The notes beneath the pieces are model-generated. The model made no database searches. It was not told the origin of the DNA and was given only the letters and a program-made list of their open reading frames with translations. Both the position numbers and the translations under genes were made by a program. A stretch of 64,000 nt of DNA from Paraburkholderia caribensis (GTDB taxonomy: Bacteria > Pseudomonadota > Gammaproteobacteria > Burkholderiales > Burkholderiaceae), in assembly GCF_002902945.1 (NCBI RefSeq), contig NZ_CP026101.1, positions 3,038,001 to 3,102,000 on the forward strand. The letters run 5' to 3'. This document shows, piece after piece, positions 61,968-64,000 of the stretch. Within the stretch, counting starts at the first letter, position 1; each line of letters opens with the position of its first letter.

Positions 61968-61996
61968 ATAGTAGGAAGCCGATATAGTGAGGTCAA
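61968..61996 (-). promoter_or_regulatory. Promoter of dctA-alc-allA
   Basis: Minus strand: TTGACC (61991-61996), 17-bp spacer, TACTAT (61968-61973). Confidence 0.68.
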
Positions 61997-62024
61997 GGAT
62001 TGTTGGGAGGGTGTTTACCCGGTC

Positions 62025-62035
62025 TGGTCTGACCG
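62025..62035. promoter_or_regulatory. GntR/FadR-type operator 2
   Basis: TGGTCTGACCG, one base off the palindrome, midway in the intergenic region. Confidence 0.6.
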
Positions 62036-62070
62036 GCCTTCTCGCCCGGAACTTGCGTGTAGGTGAAGGT

Positions 62071-62101
62071 TTGCGCGCAATGCCGAAAGCCGTTCTACAA
62101 T
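62071..62101 (+). promoter_or_regulatory. Promoter of the gntR-type regulator
   Basis: TTGCGC (62071-62076), 19-bp spacer, TACAAT (62096-62101). It overlaps the first possible ATG (62100), which argues for the ATG at 62136 as true start. The spacing is long. Confidence 0.45.
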
Positions 62102-62103
62102 GC

Positions 62104-62114
62104 TGGTCAGACCG
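62104..62114. promoter_or_regulatory. GntR/FadR-type operator 3
   Basis: TGGTCAGACCG, covering the predicted start of the regulator transcript, which fits negative autoregulation. Confidence 0.6.
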
Positions 62115-62135
62115 CACCGAGCCGCCGCCGACATC

Positions 62136-62828
62136 ATGAAAAACGTGCCGCATACTGTTACCGACTCCGCCATCTCGACGATTCGCGAGAGGATCGAGGG
62201 TGGCGTTTATCCTGTCGGCAGTTTGCTGCCGGCGCAGCGGCAATTGTCGGAAGAAATGGACATCAGCCGTGCGTCGCTGCGCGAGGCGTTATCGACGCTC
62301 GAAGCGCTCGGGCTGTTGACTATCCGTCCGGGCAAAGGTGTGTATGTACAGTCGACGAAGGCTTCGTCGGCGCATCCGTGGCGTTTCGCGGATCAATCAT
62401 CGTTGCCGGATACTTATCAGATGCGGTTCGCGCTGGAGGGTTTTGTCGCGCGCATGGCAGCGCTGGCTATCGGCGATGACGATGTCGAATGGTTTGAGGA
62501 CAATATTGCTTCGCTGCACACGGCGCTGACCAATGGCGAGCTTGATGACGCCGCGCAGTTGGACTTCGATTTTCATATGCGGATCGTCAATATTGCGGGC
62601 AATGCCGCTATCGAGTCGATCTTGCGGAGTAGTGCCGACATCATGAAGGAAAGTCAGCGTATGCCGTTCTATCGGCGTGAGCTTGTGCTGTCTACTTATC
62701 ATGAGCATCGCGCGATTCTGGACGCGCTGAAGGCGCGTGATCCGCATGCGGCTGGGCTCGCTATCGAGAAGCATATTGCGAATGCGGCGCAACGAGCGGG
62801 GGTTTATTTTCCTACGCCGCAGGTTTGA
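62136..62828 (+). CDS. FadR-subfamily GntR regulator
   Basis: 230-residue repressor. The winged helix has GSLLPAQRQLSEEMDISRAS then LREALSTLEALGLL (near 29-63). The C-terminal FCD domain contains QMRFALEGFVARMAAL, DFDFHMRIVNIAGN (His metal ligand) and YHEHRAILDALKARD (His). I chose the ATG at 62136 for reasons given at its promoter. By position and operators it most probably controls dctA-alc-allA; the effector may be a C4 acid or an allantoin product, but this is inference. Confidence 0.9.
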   Translation: MKNVPHTVTDSAISTIRERIEGGVYPVGSLLPAQRQLSEEMDISRASLREALSTLEALGLLTIRPGKGVYVQSTKASSAHPWRFADQSSLPDTYQMRFALEGFVARMAALAIGDDDVEWFEDNIASLHTALTNGELDDAAQLDFDFHMRIVNIAGNAAIESILRSSADIMKESQRMPFYRRELVLSTYHEHRAILDALKARDPHAAGLAIEKHIANAAQRAGVYFPTPQV

Positions 62829-62840
62829 GTTTTTGGTTTT

Positions 62841-62860
62841 GGGGTTGGGGTTGGGGTTGG
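62841..62860 (+). repeat. GGGGTT tandem tract
   Basis: GGGGTTGGGGTTGGGGTTGG, three G4 runs plus a G2 run, telomere-like and able to form a G-quadruplex. It lies 13 bp after the regulator stop. A partly complementary (ACCAA) tract is on the other side of the element. Confidence 0.8.
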
Positions 62861-62928
62861 TCGCGGTGCGGGCGGTTTGGTTTTTTGGGTCTTTGCGGTG
62901 GCATCCGCGTTTTGCCTTTGCTTTCGCT

Positions 62929-63581
62929 GGCATCCGCGATTCGTTATCTCGCTTCACGCGTCGCCCCTGTGCGGGGCGGCACCTACTTTTCTTTGCCGCC
63001 GCAAAGAAAAGTAGGCAAAAGAAAGCGGCTCACACCGCCAATTCTTGACGTTTACCCACGGGCCCCCAACGTCCCCATCCTTCACACGCCAGTGCCGTGG
63101 TTGGCGCCCGTTGCCAACGCTTCGAATCAACGCCTCACCCACGTCAAACACCCGTACATGAGCCAGCGGCAGCGAATGGCATATGCCGCCCAGGTGGCAA
63201 ACTGTGTGTAGGTTGTCGCGTCGTATGGCTTGGCGCTCTTACCGGGTGGGGCGCGTGCGCAATCGGTCTGGAGTGAAGCGTGTGGAGCACCGAGGGCCTA
63301 CACACAGTTTGCCACCTGGGCGGCCGTGGACGGTCTGGCGCGGCGTGCTGAAGCGCAGGTGCGTGAAGTGGGTGAGGCGCTCATTCAGAGCGCTGGCAAC
63401 GGACGTGGGTCACGTGGTTGCCGTGTGAAGCGTAAGAACCTGTGGGGGCCCTCAGGCAAGAATTAGCGCTGGCGGTGTGAGCCGCTTTCTTTTGCCTACT
63501 TTTCTTTGCGGCGGCAAAGAAAAGTAGGTGCCGCCCCGCACAGGGACGACGCGTGGAGCGCGCTAACAATTCGCGGATGCC
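62929..63581 (-). repeat. Large palindromic intergenic element, copy 3 (reverse orientation)
   Basis: 653 bp. Its left arm matches the reverse complement of the right arm of copies 1 and 2 (the ACATACCATTCGCTGCC marker appears reversed here), and its core also reads reversed. Inner CGTCGCCCC end at 62959 and the right end at 63552. The outer right arm has one changed base (CAGGGACGACGC). Confidence 0.9.
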
Positions 63582-63673
63582 AGCGAAAGCGAAAGCAAAA
63601 GCAAATCGCGGATACCAGCGCAAGGTCCAGAAAACCAAACCAAACCAAACCAACCGCACCGAGACCAAAACCC

Positions 63674-63702
63674 AAAAAGAAAAAGCCGCCCAAAGGACGG
63701 CC
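63674..63702 (-). terminator. Terminator after gap
   Basis: Minus strand: GCCGTCC-TTT-GGGCGGC, then TTTTTCTTTTT. It lies about 28 bp after the gap stop. Confidence 0.75.
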
Positions 63703-63729
63703 TCTTCCCGCTGAACAGCGAAAAAAAAC

Positions 63730-64000
63730 TTACTTCGCGTTAGCGAGTGCAACCGCCGTATCCAACATGCGGTTCGAGAAACCCCACTCATTGTCATACC
63801 AGCTCGACACCTTCACCAGACGGCCCGACACCTTGGTCAGCGTCGCATCGAAGGTCGACGACGCCGGGTTATGGTTGAAGTCGATCGAAACCAGCGGCGC
63901 CGAGTTATACCCGAGGATGCCCTTCAGCGCGCCTTCCGACGCTTCCTTCATGATTGCGTTCACTTCATCGACAGTCGTATCGCGCTTGGCGATGAACGAC
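63730..64000 (-). CDS. gap: Glyceraldehyde-3-phosphate dehydrogenase, C-terminal part
   Basis: The last 89 codons of GAPDH; the N-terminal domain and active Cys lie beyond the right edge. Visible: MKEASEGALKGILGYNSAPL, then VSIDFNHNPASSTFDAT, and the C-terminal VKVSSWYDNEWGFSNRMLDT, all standard for type I GAPDH. It acts in glycolysis and gluconeogenesis and connects to the Entner-Doudoroff products made by edd-eda. Stop is TAA at 63730-63732. Confidence 0.95.
   Translation of the reverse strand, partial: SFIAKRDTTVDEVNAIMKEASEGALKGILGYNSAPLVSIDFNHNPASSTFDATLTKVSGRLVKVSSWYDNEWGFSNRMLDTAVALANAK

Larger units (their letters stand above)
62829..63729. other. Intergenic region with palindromic element copy 3
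   Basis: 900 bp between the regulator and gap. It holds a (GGGGTT) tract (62841-62860), element copy 3 (62929-63581), an (ACCAA) tract (63632-63655) and the gap terminator (63674-63702). No gene is seen; frames with the LLFFAAAKKSRQKKAAHTA sequence are repeat translations. Confidence 0.8.

Overview
The window is chromosomal DNA of a betaproteobacterium of the Burkholderiaceae, most likely Paraburkholderia or a close Burkholderia relative. The grounds are the high G+C, long antisense open frames, the dusB-fis-purH-ruvCAB order, a leuS-lptE-holA-proA-hemJ run, an ED-pathway cluster with hexR, and a multicopy palindromic intergenic repeat that I recall as common in Paraburkholderia. Most of the window is ordinary core genome. 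This is all read from sequence; no database search was run.

Layout. 1-2666 (minus): three-gene transhydrogenase pntAA-pntAB-pntB, with pntB cut by the window edge. 2955-6553 (plus): Nudix hydrolase, mnmA and a membrane-anchored FMN-binding glutamate-synthase-domain protein. 6702-8840: palindromic element copy 1, split by a complete IS66-family IS with 8-bp target duplication. 8953-10580 (minus): M48 lipoprotein protease and a GST. 10962-19932: pepP, a UbiH-type hydroxylase, dusB, fis, purH, ruvC, ruvA and ruvB, with a LysE exporter facing ruvC. 19975-25344: phosphatase, dtd and tyrS (minus), anmK (plus), erpA and rplM-rpsI (minus). 25523-25648: an unannotated small RNA with its own promoter and terminator and an anti-Shine-Dalgarno loop. 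25947-29910: OsmC protein, RNase P RNA, DUF3025 protein, pyrC and a class II amidotransferase.

29961-38173: a hypothetical protein, gltIJKL glutamate/aspartate importer, gdhA, a LysR regulator and purB. The importer and dehydrogenase together handle glutamate uptake and use. 38265-38916: palindromic element copy 2. 39044-44873: gluconate kinase and permease, eda, edd and the divergent regulator hexR, giving gluconate and glucose catabolism by the Entner-Doudoroff route. The edd-hexR gap has two matching promoter/operator pairs.

45099-48447 is the one clearly accessory stretch. It holds a trimeric autotransporter adhesin with a recent internal duplication, about 900 bp without a gene, a decayed hemJ-proA duplicate, and a fimbrial-subunit C-terminal fragment. 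48492-58257 (minus) is core: hemJ, proA, holA, lptE, leuS, exbD, exbB, dapB and bamE, with fur divergent. 58915-62828: allA, alc and dctA (minus) and a FadR-type GntR regulator (plus), with three TGGTCNGACC operators between them. 62929-63581: palindromic element copy 3, inverted relative to the other two. 63730 to the end: C-terminal part of gap (GAPDH).

The most unusual items are the 652-654-bp palindromic element (three copies, one with an IS in a hairpin tip), the anti-SD small RNA, the decayed hemJ-proA duplication that still carries a terminator, and the DUF3025 reading frame that ends inside rnpB.
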